Shown piece by piece: positions 51,612 through 60,825 of a stretch of DNA of 64,000 nt. The notes below the pieces were generated by a model. It had not been told where the DNA came from and ran no database searches. It worked only from the letters and a program-made list of their open reading frames with translations. The number at the start of each line of letters is the position of its first letter. Within the stretch, counting starts at the first letter, position 1. The DNA is from Phytoactinopolyspora limicola (GTDB lineage: Bacteria > Actinomycetota > Actinomycetes > Jiangellales > Jiangellaceae): the NCBI RefSeq assembly GCF_011320225.1, contig NZ_JAAOEN010000006.1, positions 245,957-309,956 of the forward strand, in the 5' to 3' direction. Both the position numbers and the translations under genes were made by a program.

Positions 51612-52578
51612 ACTGGTCCGGGTCGAAGATCTTCAGGTGCACTTCCAGGCTGGGCGGGCCCGGCCTGGCGAGACGATCCGAGCAGTCGACGGAGTCAGCT
51701 TCTCGCTGACGGCGGGGCAGACGTTCGCCCTTGTCGGTGAGTCCGGCTGTGGCAAATCGAGTGTGGCGCGTTCGCTGGTGGGGCTGAACCGTCCGACGGC
51801 GGGACACATCTGGTTTGGCGACATCGACCTCGCCACCGCGAACCGCCGCCAGTTGCGGCAGGTGCGACGCAATGTGCAGATCGTCTTTCAGGACCCCTAT
51901 GCATCCTTGAATCCGCGGATGCGGGTGCGGGACATCGTCGAGGAGCCGTTGCGAGTCCAGGGGATCGCCCGGCCGCCGCGGGTGGCCGAGGAACTGCTGG
52001 AGTTGGTCGGCCTCAACCCCGACTACGTCTATCGTTACCCACATCAGTTCTCCGGTGGCCAACGTCAGCGCATCGGCATCGCCCGGGCCCTGGCGCTGCG
52101 GCCGCGTATCCTGGTGTTAGACGAGCCGATTTCCGCACTCGACGTCTCGATCCAAGCCCAGATCATCAACGTGTTGATGGACATCCAACAAGAGCTCGGC
52201 CTCGCGTACCTGCTGATCTCACACGACGTATCGGTGGTGAGATCGGTCAGCGACGCGGTCGGCGTCATGTACCTCGGCAAGATCGTCGAGGCGGGGGCGG
52301 ATGTTCTGGACCACCCCGGACACCCCTATACCCAGGCATTGCTCAGCGCCGTGCCCTCGACCGATCCGAGGTTGCGAGGCACGGAGTCCGAGATCGTGCT
52401 CGAGGGCGACGTCCCGGATCCAGCGCACCCACCGAGCGCGTGCCGGTTTCGCACCCGATGTTGGAAGGCCGCCGACCGATGCGCCGAAGATGAGCCGGCA
52501 CTGGTCGATCGGCTGGGCCGTGGAGGACGAACCGCTTGTCATTTTGCCGAGCGGTTGCACACCACGGTTAATGGTTAG
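51595..52578 (+). CDS. ABC transporter ATPase, DppF/OppF type
   Basis: 327 residues from the ATG at 51595. Walker A GESGCGKS, signature FSGGQRQR, Walker B ILVLDEPISALD, switch ISHDVS, plus the C-terminal Cys-rich extension (CRFRTRCW, DRC, CHF). Last gene of the transporter operon. No solute-binding protein of family 5 is present in the operon, so substrate capture must depend on a protein encoded elsewhere. Confidence 0.96.
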   Translation: MSPPTELVRVEDLQVHFQAGRARPGETIRAVDGVSFSLTAGQTFALVGESGCGKSSVARSLVGLNRPTAGHIWFGDIDLATANRRQLRQVRRNVQIVFQDPYASLNPRMRVRDIVEEPLRVQGIARPPRVAEELLELVGLNPDYVYRYPHQFSGGQRQRIGIARALALRPRILVLDEPISALDVSIQAQIINVLMDIQQELGLAYLLISHDVSVVRSVSDAVGVMYLGKIVEAGADVLDHPGHPYTQALLSAVPSTDPRLRGTESEIVLEGDVPDPAHPPSACRFRTRCWKAADRCAEDEPALVDRLGRGGRTACHFAERLHTTVNG

Positions 52579-52704
52579 CCGTGTATTATCCTTGAATATC
52601 GACGGTGGGGGTTATCGGAAATTGTCGTCCATTGAATTCGCGAGTTTGTCTGCAAACAGTCCGTATGGAAGCTTCCGGAGTATACGTCTACATCTGGAGT
52701 ACAT

Positions 52705-52724
52705 AACACCTGAATCTAGGTGTT
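52705..52724. promoter_or_regulatory. Dyad AACACCT/AGGTGTT upstream of the GntR gene
   Basis: A perfect 7-bp inverted repeat with a 6-bp spacer, 55 bp before the GntR start. Could be an autoregulatory operator. The surrounding gap 52579-52779 is unusually AT-rich for this genome and contains GTATAC-like palindromes. Confidence 0.45.
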
Positions 52725-52779
52725 CGGGCAATGTCAACAAGGAGGAGAGCCGGCTGCGGCTCGGTATAAGGGTCATGTC

Positions 52780-53481
52780 ATGAAGAGAGATTCGGAATCC
52801 GCGTTACGTATTCAGTCGGCCAAGGATGCGGTCGCCGAGGAGATTCGGGGCTTGATCCATGAGGGTCGGCTCGGATTGGGTGAACGGTTGTCCATCGACA
52901 CTCTGGCCAGCCGGTTCGGGGTGAGCCGCACTCCGGTGCGTGATGCCCTCTGGCAGCTGAGCACTGAAGGGCTGGTGGTGATCACGCCGCGGGTGGGGGT
53001 CTTCGTCCGGGAGATCAGCCCACAAGAGATCGCCGACGTATATGACATCAAGGGTGCACTCGAACCACTGATGGCGGCGTGGGCTGCCGAACGTGGCAGT
53101 CCGGAGGCTCGGACCGACTTCCTCACCTCCATCGCGGATCTGGAGGAGGTCGCTCGTCAGGGCGATGTCAGCGGCTACGTCGCGTTGCTCGAGGCGCGTC
53201 GGGACGCCCTGGTCGCCATGGCCGGCAGTGAGGGTCTGCGAGATGCGCTGGGTGTGCTCGATGGTCGGGTGCGCCTGCTGCGCTTCCGCAACTTGAGCCA
53301 GCCGGGCCGGCTCGAGGAGTCCGCCCAGGGCCACAAGACGGTGGCGGAGGGCATCGCCGCGGGTGATCCGGAGGCGGCGGCCGCGGCGATGCACGCACAC
53401 ATGGAACGGGCCTCCGCCCGCGTCCGCCAGCTGGTCGAGGAGCAGGACGGAGCGCGGACGTATCAGCACAGTCCGAGGTGA
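52780..53481 (+). CDS. GntR-family regulator (FadR/FCD subfamily)
   Basis: 233 residues from the ATG at 52780. N-terminal winged helix: SAKDAVAEEIRGLIHEGRLG, then LASRFGVSRTPVRDALWQLS. The C-terminal all-helical FCD domain (PQEIADVYDIKGALEPLMAA, then HKTVAEGIAAGDPEAAAAAM) binds metal and small organic acids in relatives. Lies between the transporter and the catabolic genes, so probably controls both. Confidence 0.94.
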   Translation: MKRDSESALRIQSAKDAVAEEIRGLIHEGRLGLGERLSIDTLASRFGVSRTPVRDALWQLSTEGLVVITPRVGVFVREISPQEIADVYDIKGALEPLMAAWAAERGSPEARTDFLTSIADLEEVARQGDVSGYVALLEARRDALVAMAGSEGLRDALGVLDGRVRLLRFRNLSQPGRLEESAQGHKTVAEGIAAGDPEAAAAAMHAHMERASARVRQLVEEQDGARTYQHSPR

Positions 53482-53487
53482 CCGGCG

Positions 53488-54246
53488 TCAGTGTTCGGAC
53501 GGGCGCGGGGCCGGTGCCTCGCGGGTGAGCTGCCCGACGTCGCGGGCGTACTCGAGGGCGCGGTCGTAGTCCATCTCTTGTACGTGCCGGAACATCTCCT
53601 TGGTCATCCGCATGGCTACCGGTGGTTTCGCGGCCAACTCCGTGGCAAGTGCCAGCGCCTGATCGGCCAACTCCGCCGCCGGCACTACCCGGGTGACCAG
53701 CCCGAGCGCCTGTGCTTCGGTGGCTTCGAGCATCCGGCCGGTGAGGAGAAGTTCCAGTGCCTGTAGCCGGCCCACGGTGCGGCTCAGGCTCACCGCCGCG
53801 GTGGCTGCCACGATGCCGTGGTTGACCTCCGGATAGCCGAGTTTGGCCGAGTCCGCGGCGAGCACGATGTCGGACGAGATCGCGATGGCTGCCCCGGCAC
53901 CCACGGCGAAGCCGTTGACCGCGGTGATCACCGGCTTGGGCAGAAGCGGCAGTATGTTGTAGATGCGGTCGCCTGAGCGCGAACCCGTGTAGCGGTCCCA
54001 GAACTGCTCCGGCCGGGGCCGACTCATCGCTTCCTTCATGTCGAAGCCCGCACAGAAGGCCGGGCCGGTGCCGGTGAGCAGCACCGCGCCGACGTCGGGA
54101 TCCGTCGCTGCTTCGTCGAGCGCTTGGAACAGCGATTGGAGTAGCTCGGAGTCGAGGGCGTTGCGGGCTCGCGGGCGGTTGAGGGTGAGTACTCGGACGC
54201 CGTCCTGGGTGGACGTCAAGAGTTTCGGCTCGTCGTGCTGCCCCAT
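53488..54246 (-). CDS. Enoyl-CoA hydratase/isomerase family protein
   Basis: 252 residues. Crotonase fold: the oxyanion-hole segments PAFCAGFDMKE and NGFAVGAGAAIAISSD are present. The first catalytic Glu of classical hydratases is not obvious; Glu in GYPEVNHGI fits the second position. It could hydrate, isomerise or hydrolyse a CoA ester. ATG at 54246 with gagaggag upstream. Downstream of the TcuA-like gene on the same strand, 53 bp apart. Confidence 0.9.
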   Translation of the reverse strand: MGQHDEPKLLTSTQDGVRVLTLNRPRARNALDSELLQSLFQALDEAATDPDVGAVLLTGTGPAFCAGFDMKEAMSRPRPEQFWDRYTGSRSGDRIYNILPLLPKPVITAVNGFAVGAGAAIAISSDIVLAADSAKLGYPEVNHGIVAATAAVSLSRTVGRLQALELLLTGRMLEATEAQALGLVTRVVPAAELADQALALATELAAKPPVAMRMTKEMFRHVQEMDYDRALEYARDVGQLTREAPAPRPSEH

Positions 54247-54299
54247 GGGCTGGTGCTCCTCTCTCGGGCCGCCGCTGCGGCAGGTGGCTGTGCGGGTGG

Positions 54300-55808
54300 T
54301 TAGGCTCCCTTGGCCAGGGCTGCCCGCGTCACCGCGTGGTCTTCGGCTGCGCTGGTGCCGGCGATGCGGCCGAATACGGCACCGGCGGTTAGGCCGCTGC
54401 CCCCTGGATAGTTGAAGTAGAAGATTCCTCCGACCAGTTCGCCGCAGGCATAGAGGCCGGGAATTGGGCGGTCCATCGTGTCCAGCACTCGTGCGCCGGC
54501 GTCGATTTTCAGGCCACCAAAGGTGAAAGTAATTCCACACGTAATTCCGTAAGCCTCGTATGGCGGCGTATCGATCGTGTTGGCCCAGTTGGACTTCGGG
54601 ATGGTGAGGCCGCGGGTGCCCCGACCGTCCTTGATATTCGGATTGAATTCAACCGATTGATCCACGGTGTCGTTGTACTCATGGACGGTGGCGACGAACT
54701 GTTGTGGGTCCACGCCGTCCATACGCCGGGCGAGATCTTCGAGTGTGTCGGCGGTGACCTTGGTAACTTGCCGAATACGGTACTCGTCTCGCAGTAGTCC
54801 GGTGACCTTGCTGTCGAATACCTGCCAGGCGAACTGGGCCGGCTGGTAGAGGATCTCGCGACCGTACTTGGCATAGGTGTAGTTGCGGAAGTCGGCGCCT
54901 TCGTCCACGAAGCGACGTCCATGCCCGTTGACCATGAGGCCGAACGGATAACTGTGCTTCTGGTAGCCGTCGCCGATGGCGAGATCTCCGTGTGGCGGGG
55001 CGTTGAGGTCCATGCCGACGGCGTGGCACCCTGACCAGTGCCCCCAGGACATGGCGCCGATGTCGAACGCCATCCGAATGCCATCGCCGATGTTGAACCG
55101 GCTGCCTCGGACCTTTGCGAACTCCCAGCCGGCGCCTAAGTAACGTGTGCGCCACTCGGTATTGGCCTGGAAGCCGCCGGCGGCGAGGACGACGGCGTCG
55201 GCGGGTAGGGTCTGGAGTTCGCCGTTCACGCGTACGACGACGCCGGTAACGGCGCCGTGGGATTCGGTGAGGCCGACGGCGCGGTGTCCGTACAGCACCT
55301 GTCCGCCGGCTTTCTCGAAGGCGTCGAACAGGTAGCCGACGAGGCCCTCGCCGCCACCGTTGGCTTCGATGGTGAGCCCGCCCCAGAACCGGAACCGGCC
55401 GTTGACCTCGAAGGCCTGTCGGCCGTAGATGGGCAGGAATCGAACGCCCTTGTCTCGCATCCAGGTGAGGGTGTCGAAGCTACGAGTAACGAGCAACTCG
55501 GCGAGGTCTGGATCGCAGCGGTGTTCGGTGACCCTGGAGAGGTCGTCGAAGAACTTGTCAGTCGGGTAGCTACCGAAGTCGGTCTTCCGCATCTGCTCCG
55601 CACCGAGGTCAGGTACGAGTTGCTGGATCGCCTCGGTTCCGTCATAGGCCACTCGCATGGCGCCGGCCGTGAACCGGGAGTTGCCGCCCCGTTCAGCTTC
55701 TGTGGCCACCTCCAGCAGCGTGACGCTGGCGCCACCTTCGAGGGCAGCTAGTGCGCTACACAGCCCGGCATTGCCGCCTCCGATGACGATCACGTGACCG
55801 CGACCCAT
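54300..55808 (-). CDS. FAD-dependent dehydrogenase, tricarballylate dehydrogenase (TcuA)-like
   Basis: 502 residues. N-terminal FAD-binding GGGNAGLCSALAALEGG, and the succinate dehydrogenase/fumarate reductase flavoprotein plan with the C-terminal FAD motif YACGELVGGIFYFNYPGGSG. The last segment and overall length match TcuA, which oxidises tricarballylate to cis-aconitate. Relatives also act on steroids and other acids, so the substrate is open. First gene of a minus-strand pair with the enoyl-CoA hydratase and divergent from the SDR operon. Confidence 0.85.
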   Translation of the reverse strand: MGRGHVIVIGGGNAGLCSALAALEGGASVTLLEVATEAERGGNSRFTAGAMRVAYDGTEAIQQLVPDLGAEQMRKTDFGSYPTDKFFDDLSRVTEHRCDPDLAELLVTRSFDTLTWMRDKGVRFLPIYGRQAFEVNGRFRFWGGLTIEANGGGEGLVGYLFDAFEKAGGQVLYGHRAVGLTESHGAVTGVVVRVNGELQTLPADAVVLAAGGFQANTEWRTRYLGAGWEFAKVRGSRFNIGDGIRMAFDIGAMSWGHWSGCHAVGMDLNAPPHGDLAIGDGYQKHSYPFGLMVNGHGRRFVDEGADFRNYTYAKYGREILYQPAQFAWQVFDSKVTGLLRDEYRIRQVTKVTADTLEDLARRMDGVDPQQFVATVHEYNDTVDQSVEFNPNIKDGRGTRGLTIPKSNWANTIDTPPYEAYGITCGITFTFGGLKIDAGARVLDTMDRPIPGLYACGELVGGIFYFNYPGGSGLTAGAVFGRIAGTSAAEDHAVTRAALAKGA

Positions 55809-55905
55809 TCCGACCCCTTCCGTCGCCTGGAACGTAACCGGTAATATATCACGCGTCAGAAGGGTGCGACTGCGGGCCGACGGAATATTGCCGGTGTGAT
55901 GGATC

Positions 55906-55934
55906 TTGCATATGTGATACATCAAGGTTAATGT
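55906..55934 (+). promoter_or_regulatory. Promoter with dyad for the catabolic operon
   Basis: -35 TTGCAT (55906-55911), a 17-bp spacer and -10 TAATGT (55929-55934). The spacer begins with the palindrome ATGT-GAT-ACAT (55912-55922), and AATATATCAC lies nearby at about 55843-55852. The position suits repression by the GntR/FCD protein. Transcription would run towards the SDR gene at 56076. Confidence 0.6.
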
Positions 55935-56075
55935 TCTAGCCAGCAAATGGTGGCTCCGAGCCGTGACCAGCGCGTTCCGAGCCGTCAAACCCCTGGTGCC
56001 GAAAGTCCGCGGGCCATTGTCCGCGGCACCTGGTTCGGCAGGGCGCGGCCTTGGATGCGATGAGGAGGGGCGAGT

Positions 56076-57023
56076 GTGGCCTTGACACAGGCGCGAGACC
56101 CCGGCGGCGTGATAGTCACCGGTGCCGGCGGCGGCATCGGCTCCGCCGTAGCACGACGGCTCGCAGCAGCAGGTTACGGCGTGATCGTCAATGACTTGGG
56201 CGTCACCGTCGACGGTCAACCTGCCGGCGACGGTGCAGCCGATGCGGTGGTCGCGGCGATCCGCGCCAACGGCGGCCGCGCGGTCGGGGCGAACCACGAC
56301 GTGTCCTCATTCAGCGCGGCGGAGGAGCTGGTGCGGCTCGCCGTTCAAGAGTTCGGTCAGTTGGCAGCGCTGGTTACCTGTCACGGCATCCTCCGGGAGC
56401 GGATGGTCTTCAACATGACCGAACAGGAATGGGACTCGGTGGTCGACGTACATCTGAAGGGCACCTTCAACTGCGTCCGATTCGCATCGGCACGGATGCG
56501 CCAGCAGGGTGCCGGCGGCATCGTGCTCCTCGGGTCCGCCGCCGGCATGGAGGGCAGCCCGGCCCAGGCGAACTACGCGGCGGCTAAGGCCGGCATCGTT
56601 GGTCTCGCCCACAGCACCGCGTTGGCCATGGGGCAGTACAACGTCAACGTCAACTGCATCGTCCCCGCTGCGGCCACCCGCATGACCGCACGTCTGACCC
56701 CGCGGATGCGTAGCAGCAGGTCCGCTGATGAGCGAAGCGGCCCCGAGTTGATCGCGGAGCTAGCCGCCGCCCTGATCAGCCCGCTGTGCCGGCATGTGAC
56801 GGGGCAGACGTTCACCGCCGCCGGGCGCCGGCTGGCTCGGTGGGTCGCCCCCTACGAGTCCTCCAGTCTGGACCTCGGCGCAGACATGCAGCACTCCGAC
56901 GTGGTCCATGCGGTCCGCGAACGACTGGGGGTGCGTCCGCTACGCCGGTTCGACACCCTCGGCCTGGCCACCCCGGCCGAGCACCACGTCGAAGCCGACG
57001 GAAAGGACACGGTGGCACATTGA
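56076..57023 (+). CDS. Short-chain dehydrogenase (hydroxyacyl-CoA dehydrogenase-like)
   Basis: 315 residues. Cofactor loop GAGGGIG, Asp after strand 2 (IVNDLG) indicating NAD(H), and catalytic Ser plus YAAAK (Ser in LLGSAAG, Tyr in NYAAAKAG). The VNDLG form is typical of the dehydrogenase part of MFE-2-type proteins. There is a ~60-residue C-terminal extension after the SDR core. GTG start behind gaggagg. Its stop overlaps the next start (TGATG). First gene of the catabolic operon. Confidence 0.9.
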   Translation: MALTQARDPGGVIVTGAGGGIGSAVARRLAAAGYGVIVNDLGVTVDGQPAGDGAADAVVAAIRANGGRAVGANHDVSSFSAAEELVRLAVQEFGQLAALVTCHGILRERMVFNMTEQEWDSVVDVHLKGTFNCVRFASARMRQQGAGGIVLLGSAAGMEGSPAQANYAAAKAGIVGLAHSTALAMGQYNVNVNCIVPAAATRMTARLTPRMRSSRSADERSGPELIAELAAALISPLCRHVTGQTFTAAGRRLARWVAPYESSSLDLGADMQHSDVVHAVRERLGVRPLRRFDTLGLATPAEHHVEADGKDTVAH

Positions 57024-59143
57024 TGAGTAGCACACCGAGCATCGCACCCATGCTGAACCCGGCGGGCATCGCGATCGTCGGAGCATCGGACGACCCCAAC
57101 CGCATCGGTGGGCGCCCGGTACGGATGCTCCTCGACCGGGGATACCGCGGCGCCATCTACCCAGTGAATCCCAAGTACAGCACCGTCCAGGGCCTCCCCG
57201 CGTTCCCCAACGTCGAGGCGGTACCCGCCGACGCCGAGCTGTACATCGTCTGCTTGCCCGCGGAGGCCGCCATCGCCACCGTCGAACAAGCGGGTGAACA
57301 AGGCGCCCGGGCAGCGGTGGTGTTCAGCGGCGGCTTCGCCGAGGCCGGACCCGAAGGTATGGCCCGCCAGGAACGGCTCCACAACGCGGCGGCCAAACAC
57401 CAGCTCGCGCTCATGGGACCCAATTGCCTCGGTTTCGTTTCCTTCACCCATGGCTCCGTGGCGACGTTCTCCACCGCCCTGCAGGCGATGCCGGCGATCG
57501 AACCAGGTGGTATCGCTCTGTTGGCACAGAGCGGTGGTGTGGCGTTCAACCTGCTGGCCGAGGCGGCGGCTGCCGGCGCTCGATTCTCCCACGTGATCAC
57601 CAGCGGCAACGAGTCCAGCGTCAGCTTCGCCGATTACCTGGAGTACCTGGCCGCGGACCAGCACACGTCCGCCGTCATCGGATACCTGGAGGGGGTCCGC
57701 GACGGCTCCGGGCTCGCGCAGGCGCTCGAGTCGCTCAGAACGGCGGGTAAACCCGTCTTCCTGATCAAGACGGGTGCCTCCGAGCGGGGCACCGCCTCGG
57801 TCGCCTCGCACACGGCGCAGCTATCTGGCGACGACGCCGCCTTCGACGCCCTGTTCCACCGGTACGGCGTCACCCGCCTGTCCACTCTCGACGAAGCGGT
57901 CGACGTAGCGCGGGCGCTCGCGCTCGATTCGGCGGCCGATGGACTCGCGGTGGCCACGAACTCCGGAGGCACGGGGGTCTACGTCGTGGACACGTGCGAG
58001 CGTTATGGGGTCCCGCTGGCCGACCTCGCCGCCCCCACCCGTGATGCGCTCGCCGAGGCCCTGCCCGGATTCGCCGGGCTGAACAACCCGATCGACATGA
58101 CGGCACAGGTCATCAACGACCCCACTCTTCTTCCACGCACACTTGCTGTGCTCGACGAAGATCCACACACCGATCTCATCCTGCTGTTCCTGGGCAGCAT
58201 GGAATACCTCAGTGACCAGTTGATCAGCACGGTGGTGCAGGCCCAGGAGCAGATCGGCACCCCGCTGCTCGTCTCGTGGCTCGGCGTCTCCGAACGGGTC
58301 CGCACCGAGGCGGCCCAGGCGGGTTTGCGGGTCTGCGCGGAGCCGGCACGCGCCCTCCGCGGTCTGGGCCTGATGCGTCGAGGCGTCCGAGCGGTGCGGT
58401 TGGCGCCAGGTGGCTCGGCGGCACCCAGCCAGTCGGATCCGATGCCGTTGCCGCCCATCGAACCACGTCGGCTCCCGCAAGGACGGTGGGCTCTGGACGA
58501 GTGGCAGACCATGACGCTGCTGGCCGAGCATGGCACCCCACTGCCGGCGAGGGAGCTGGCGCGAACCCCGGACGAGGCCGCCGAGGCCGCCCGGCGGATC
58601 GGTTATCCCGTCGTGCTCAAGCTGCTCGAGCCGCTTCTCGCCCACCGGGCCAGAGCGGGGGGCGTCGTCACGGGTATCACCGAAGAGCTCACCCTCCGGG
58701 AGACGTTCGCCCGAATGCGCCATGAGCACGGCGCTCGGCGGGTCATCGTCGCCCAGCAGGTCGAGGCTGGGCCGGAGCTCATTCTCGGGGTGCTCGCGGA
58801 CCCGATCTTCGGCACCCGGGCCGTCCTAGGCGCCGGCGGGATCTGGGCCAATGAACTCGACGATGCGCGCACGCTGGTGCCGCCGTTCGATGCCAGCTAC
58901 ATCGCGGTCGAGCTCGAACGGCTGCGGGCGGCCGAAATGATCACGGGTGCATCGCCGAACGTGTCGGCCCTGGCCGACGCTGTTGCCGCGTTGCTGGCTG
59001 GGCTTGGCTCATTGGTGCGGGCCAGCGCCGGGCGGATCGTCGAGATCGAATGTAATCCCGTGGTCGTCTCCGCGGGACGCCCGGTTGTCCTGGACGCCCT
59101 CGCGTTCGTCGAACCGGTCACCATCGACGAGGAGCAGCCATGA
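57023..59143 (+). CDS. ADP-forming acyl-CoA synthetase (acetate-CoA ligase family, single chain)
   Basis: 706 residues. Domains in order: CoA-binding Rossmann (IAIVGASDDPNRIGGRPVRM, about 1-130), succinyl-CoA-ligase-like (LMGPNCLGFVS; the region from 150 to ~460), and C-terminal ATP-grasp (~480-706, GYPVVLKLLEPLLAHRARAG). In this family a phospho-His relays phosphate between ATP and the acyl group. ATG chosen at 57023, overlapping the SDR stop. It would make, or regain ATP from, an acyl-CoA in the pathway. Confidence 0.9.
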   Translation: MSSTPSIAPMLNPAGIAIVGASDDPNRIGGRPVRMLLDRGYRGAIYPVNPKYSTVQGLPAFPNVEAVPADAELYIVCLPAEAAIATVEQAGEQGARAAVVFSGGFAEAGPEGMARQERLHNAAAKHQLALMGPNCLGFVSFTHGSVATFSTALQAMPAIEPGGIALLAQSGGVAFNLLAEAAAAGARFSHVITSGNESSVSFADYLEYLAADQHTSAVIGYLEGVRDGSGLAQALESLRTAGKPVFLIKTGASERGTASVASHTAQLSGDDAAFDALFHRYGVTRLSTLDEAVDVARALALDSAADGLAVATNSGGTGVYVVDTCERYGVPLADLAAPTRDALAEALPGFAGLNNPIDMTAQVINDPTLLPRTLAVLDEDPHTDLILLFLGSMEYLSDQLISTVVQAQEQIGTPLLVSWLGVSERVRTEAAQAGLRVCAEPARALRGLGLMRRGVRAVRLAPGGSAAPSQSDPMPLPPIEPRRLPQGRWALDEWQTMTLLAEHGTPLPARELARTPDEAAEAARRIGYPVVLKLLEPLLAHRARAGGVVTGITEELTLRETFARMRHEHGARRVIVAQQVEAGPELILGVLADPIFGTRAVLGAGGIWANELDDARTLVPPFDASYIAVELERLRAAEMITGASPNVSALADAVAALLAGLGSLVRASAGRIVEIECNPVVVSAGRPVVLDALAFVEPVTIDEEQP

Positions 59144-59946
59144 ACGGCCACACCGATCCGCCGGTCGGCCGACAGCCGCTGGAGGTTTCCTCCCGCATCG
59201 GCTCCGCGAACGAGACACAGGTGTGGGTCCGGGGACACGATCTCGTCGACGAGCTGCTCGGCCGAGCCAGCTTCGCCGAGGTAGTACTGCTGGCGGTCAC
59301 CGGCCGGCGGCCAACATCGGAGCAGGCGCGCGTGGTCGAGGCGGTGCTGGTGAGCCTGCTCGACCACGGGCTCACCCCCAGCGCGTTGACCGCGCGCCTG
59401 ACGTTCTGGGCCGCGCCGGAGGCCATCCAAGGTGCTGTCGCCGCTGGGTTGTTGGGCGCTGGAAGCCGGCTGCTCGGCTCGATGGAGGGCTGCGCCCGGT
59501 TGCTGGCCGACATCGCCGACGACGTCCGAGCCGGAACCGAGGCCGACGCCGCCGTCGAGCTCCGCATCCGGTCGATCACCGAGGCGGGCGGCCGGATTCC
59601 CGGAATTGGGCACAGCCTGCACCGTGGAGGTGACCCCCGGGCGGACAAGCTGCTGGCCATCGCCGCCGACGCGGGTGTCGGCGGCGCGCACATCGACCAC
59701 CTGGGGCGGGTGGTGGAGCACGCGGCCGCGGTCACCGGCCGGCGTCAACCACTCAACGTCACCGGGGCGGCCGCGGCGTTGCTCCTCGACGTCGGTGTCC
59801 CTTGGCAACTACATCGCGGGTTCGCCCTGATGAGCCGTACGGCCGGCTTGGTCGCTCATGTCGGTGAGGAGCTCACCGACCCCATCACCCCGGCGGTACG
59901 TGACGCTCTGCGGGCGGCCAGCCGGCCGCCCGGGGAGGACCGATGA
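59140..59946 (+). CDS. Citryl-CoA lyase-like protein (citrate synthase superfamily)
   Basis: 268 residues, the size of stand-alone citryl-CoA lyases and shorter than citrate synthase. Recognisable elements are the SFAEVVLLAVTGRRPTSEQA start, the GIGHSLHRGGDPRADKLL segment with conserved His and Asp-Pro-Arg, and the final helices. Such enzymes cleave a 3-hydroxy-3-carboxyacyl-CoA to acetyl-CoA plus a 2-oxoacid. Start overlaps the acyl-CoA synthetase stop, end overlaps MaoC. Confidence 0.85.
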   Translation: MNGHTDPPVGRQPLEVSSRIGSANETQVWVRGHDLVDELLGRASFAEVVLLAVTGRRPTSEQARVVEAVLVSLLDHGLTPSALTARLTFWAAPEAIQGAVAAGLLGAGSRLLGSMEGCARLLADIADDVRAGTEADAAVELRIRSITEAGGRIPGIGHSLHRGGDPRADKLLAIAADAGVGGAHIDHLGRVVEHAAAVTGRRQPLNVTGAAAALLLDVGVPWQLHRGFALMSRTAGLVAHVGEELTDPITPAVRDALRAASRPPGEDR

Positions 59947-60821
59947 CCACCACTGCCGCCCCGCTGACCCCGATCGATCACGAACCTGCGTGGGAGCCGT
60001 TCGTCTGCGATCCGTGGCGGGCTCGGGTGCTCGCTGAGGTCGCCGGCCCGCAGGACACCCCGTATCTGCTGGACGCAGCCGGCCGACACGGGGTGGTTCC
60101 TCCGACGTTCTTGGTGGGGCAGCGGGTAGACGCAGCCACTCTCGGTGTGCCCGATGCGCCGGTCCGGCTGAACGCCGGGAACTGGTGTCGGTGGGAGGCC
60201 GGGGTTGAGCCCGGCGACGATCTGGAGCGTCGTACCGTCGTCGAGTCGGCGACCCGGAAGACCGGACGCAGCGGTGAGCTGCACTTCTACGAGCTGGCCA
60301 CCACCTACCGGCGGCGCGACACACTCGAGACCGTCGCCCGGGCCAGCACCACCACCATTCGACGGCACCCGGCCACCACGTCGCGGTCGGATCCGCCGGC
60401 CCGGCGCCCGGACCAGCAAGGGGCGCCGCCGCCGGAGGCACGTGAGGTCCTCTCGGTGTTGCCATCGAGCCGGGACGTCGTGCGGTACGCGGCCGCCACG
60501 GACGACTTCTACGAGGTTCACTATGACGACGAGTTCGCCCGGTCCCGCGGCCTGCCGGGCACCATCACCCATGGCCTGCTGAAGCTCGCGTACCTGGCCG
60601 CGGCCGCCGCACGGTGGGGCGGCCCGGGGACGTTCGTGCGTGAGGTCAGCGCGTCGTATACCGCGATGGACCGGGTGGGGCAGCCGTTCCGCGTCTTCGT
60701 GCAAGCGGTTCCCCCGGCGGTGGATACGGCACCCGGTGCCACCCGCCTGAAGCTCTATGGCGTCTCCGCCAATGACCAGATCAGCACCACCGGATCGGCG
60801 CTGATCGACGACGGAAGGTGA
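59943..60821 (+). CDS. MaoC-family dehydratase, two hot-dog domains
   Basis: 292 residues. The N-terminal hot-dog domain is degenerate (MaoC_dehydrat_N type); the C-terminal one has the hydratase-2 motif YAAATDDFYEVHYDDEFARS, with Asp and His, followed by GLPGTITHG. It adds or removes water on an enoyl-/hydroxyacyl-CoA. Itaconyl-CoA hydratases of the RipB/Ich type are of this class, which is one reason to consider a dicarboxylate substrate. Overlaps the previous gene by 4 bp. Confidence 0.88.
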   Translation: MTTTAAPLTPIDHEPAWEPFVCDPWRARVLAEVAGPQDTPYLLDAAGRHGVVPPTFLVGQRVDAATLGVPDAPVRLNAGNWCRWEAGVEPGDDLERRTVVESATRKTGRSGELHFYELATTYRRRDTLETVARASTTTIRRHPATTSRSDPPARRPDQQGAPPPEAREVLSVLPSSRDVVRYAAATDDFYEVHYDDEFARSRGLPGTITHGLLKLAYLAAAAARWGGPGTFVREVSASYTAMDRVGQPFRVFVQAVPPAVDTAPGATRLKLYGVSANDQISTTGSALIDDGR

Positions 60822-60825
60822 ACAC

